Positions 63,301 through 64,000 of a stretch of 64,000 nt of DNA are shown one piece after another. The stretch spans positions 63,259,321 to 63,323,320 of the forward strand of contig NC_059075.1 of assembly GCF_020497125.1 (NCBI RefSeq). The letters run 5' to 3'. This stretch comes from Mauremys mutica (Eukaryota; Chordata; Testudines; Geoemydidae). Position numbers and translations under genes: made by a program. Position 1 is the stretch's first letter. Each line of letters starts with the position of its first letter. The notes below the pieces were generated by a model, which was not told where the DNA came from, searched no databases, and saw only the letters and a list, made by a program, of their open reading frames with translations.

Positions 63301-64000
63301 TTGCAATGTGCCATTAGCGAGGGGTAGGCATCTGATTGCAGAATGAGGTTACTAAATGCTCCCCTTTAAATTACCAACAATGTGAAATTACTAAAGAGAT
63401 TACAATAGCATTCAGACATGAGAAATGGACTTCATTACATTACAATGAAAGACTGAAAAGGGGGCCTGCTACAATCCTGTTTTGATACATTAACACTGAC
63501 AGATTAATCGGAAGACTCTCTGGCAGTACTTTTACCTACCCATTTATCATACCCTTTGCTCATTGATTCATTAAAGATTATTAAGAAGTCTTTCTAAGGC
63601 AGTACTACTATAATGCAAAATGCTCTCTGTGAAGTTTAATGGGCATGTGTGGCAGATATTGCAAACTCAGGCAGGCTCTTTGGGGGTGGGGGGAAGAATA
63701 TGATATTAACTTTCTGAAGGTTATCTGTATCTTTGTGATCCTACTGTATCACCCTTGTAAAAAGTTATCTATCTGCATAAACCAGGAACTAAAATCAGTG
63801 ATAACTATGACTCCTGGGATGGATAAGCAACTCCAGAGAAGTAGCACCCCTAGAGAGAATTGGATTAACTGGTTCAGCCTGGGTCCCAGAGGCCTAATGA
63901 GACAAAGAAAGGGCTTTTGGTATAAAAGGCTGAGCTTAAACTGACTAAGAGACCCTCATTTTAATCCAACCAATGGATTTGACCCTTTGACCAAGGGGAG
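63301..64000. other. CAPN3 intron 1, distal part
   Basis: AT-rich, nothing recognised, including CAPN3 exon 2. Confidence 0.5.

Overview
This is a vertebrate nuclear window, most likely from a turtle. It carries the 3' nine-tenths of GANC (neutral alpha-glucosidase C, GH31 family) on the + strand, followed about 7 kb downstream by the first coding exon of CAPN3 (calpain 3), also on the + strand. The same order and orientation is known on human chromosome 15. The turtle assignment rests on the repeats: CR1 LINEs, a tRNA-headed SINE with a CR1-type tail, many short hAT elements with 8-bp target-site duplications, and a PIF/Harbinger element. It is an inference, not a database result.

Layout. 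1-4350: a repeat-bearing stretch with no recognised exon. GANC exon 1 (start codon and about a dozen residues) was not found. 4351-49398: 23 GANC coding exons, corresponding to exons 2-24 of the usual 24-exon gene. All are open, with compatible phases, and together encode about 908 residues. The catalytic nucleophile (WNDMNEP, codon at 33910) and the acid/base Asp (TGDN, codon at 34906) are present. One intron, starting at 47837, uses a GC donor. 49399-56465: GANC 3' UTR and intergenic DNA. 56466-56756: CAPN3 exon 1. 56757-64000: part of CAPN3 intron 1.

The introns hold most of the sequence and are packed with mobile DNA. Intron 6 of the recovered series (15081-22138) contains a PIF/Harbinger transposon with an open 429-codon transposase, a convergent Myb/SANT-like accessory gene that is frameshifted, and a third open reading frame lying inside the accessory gene's intron. 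There are five LTR-like blocks. One 1.1-kb LTR sits inside another and is flanked by a perfect 5-bp duplication (CACTG). One LTR is followed by an inverted fragment of its own family. Three CAPN3-intron hAT elements are inserted into older MIR-like SINEs, which gives relative ages.

The least explained structure is a pair of TIR-bounded elements (617-1480 and 15462-16631) that carry tRNA-like A-box/B-box modules, at least three in the second copy and on both strands. No tRNA gene, rRNA, CRISPR array or prokaryote-type feature was seen.
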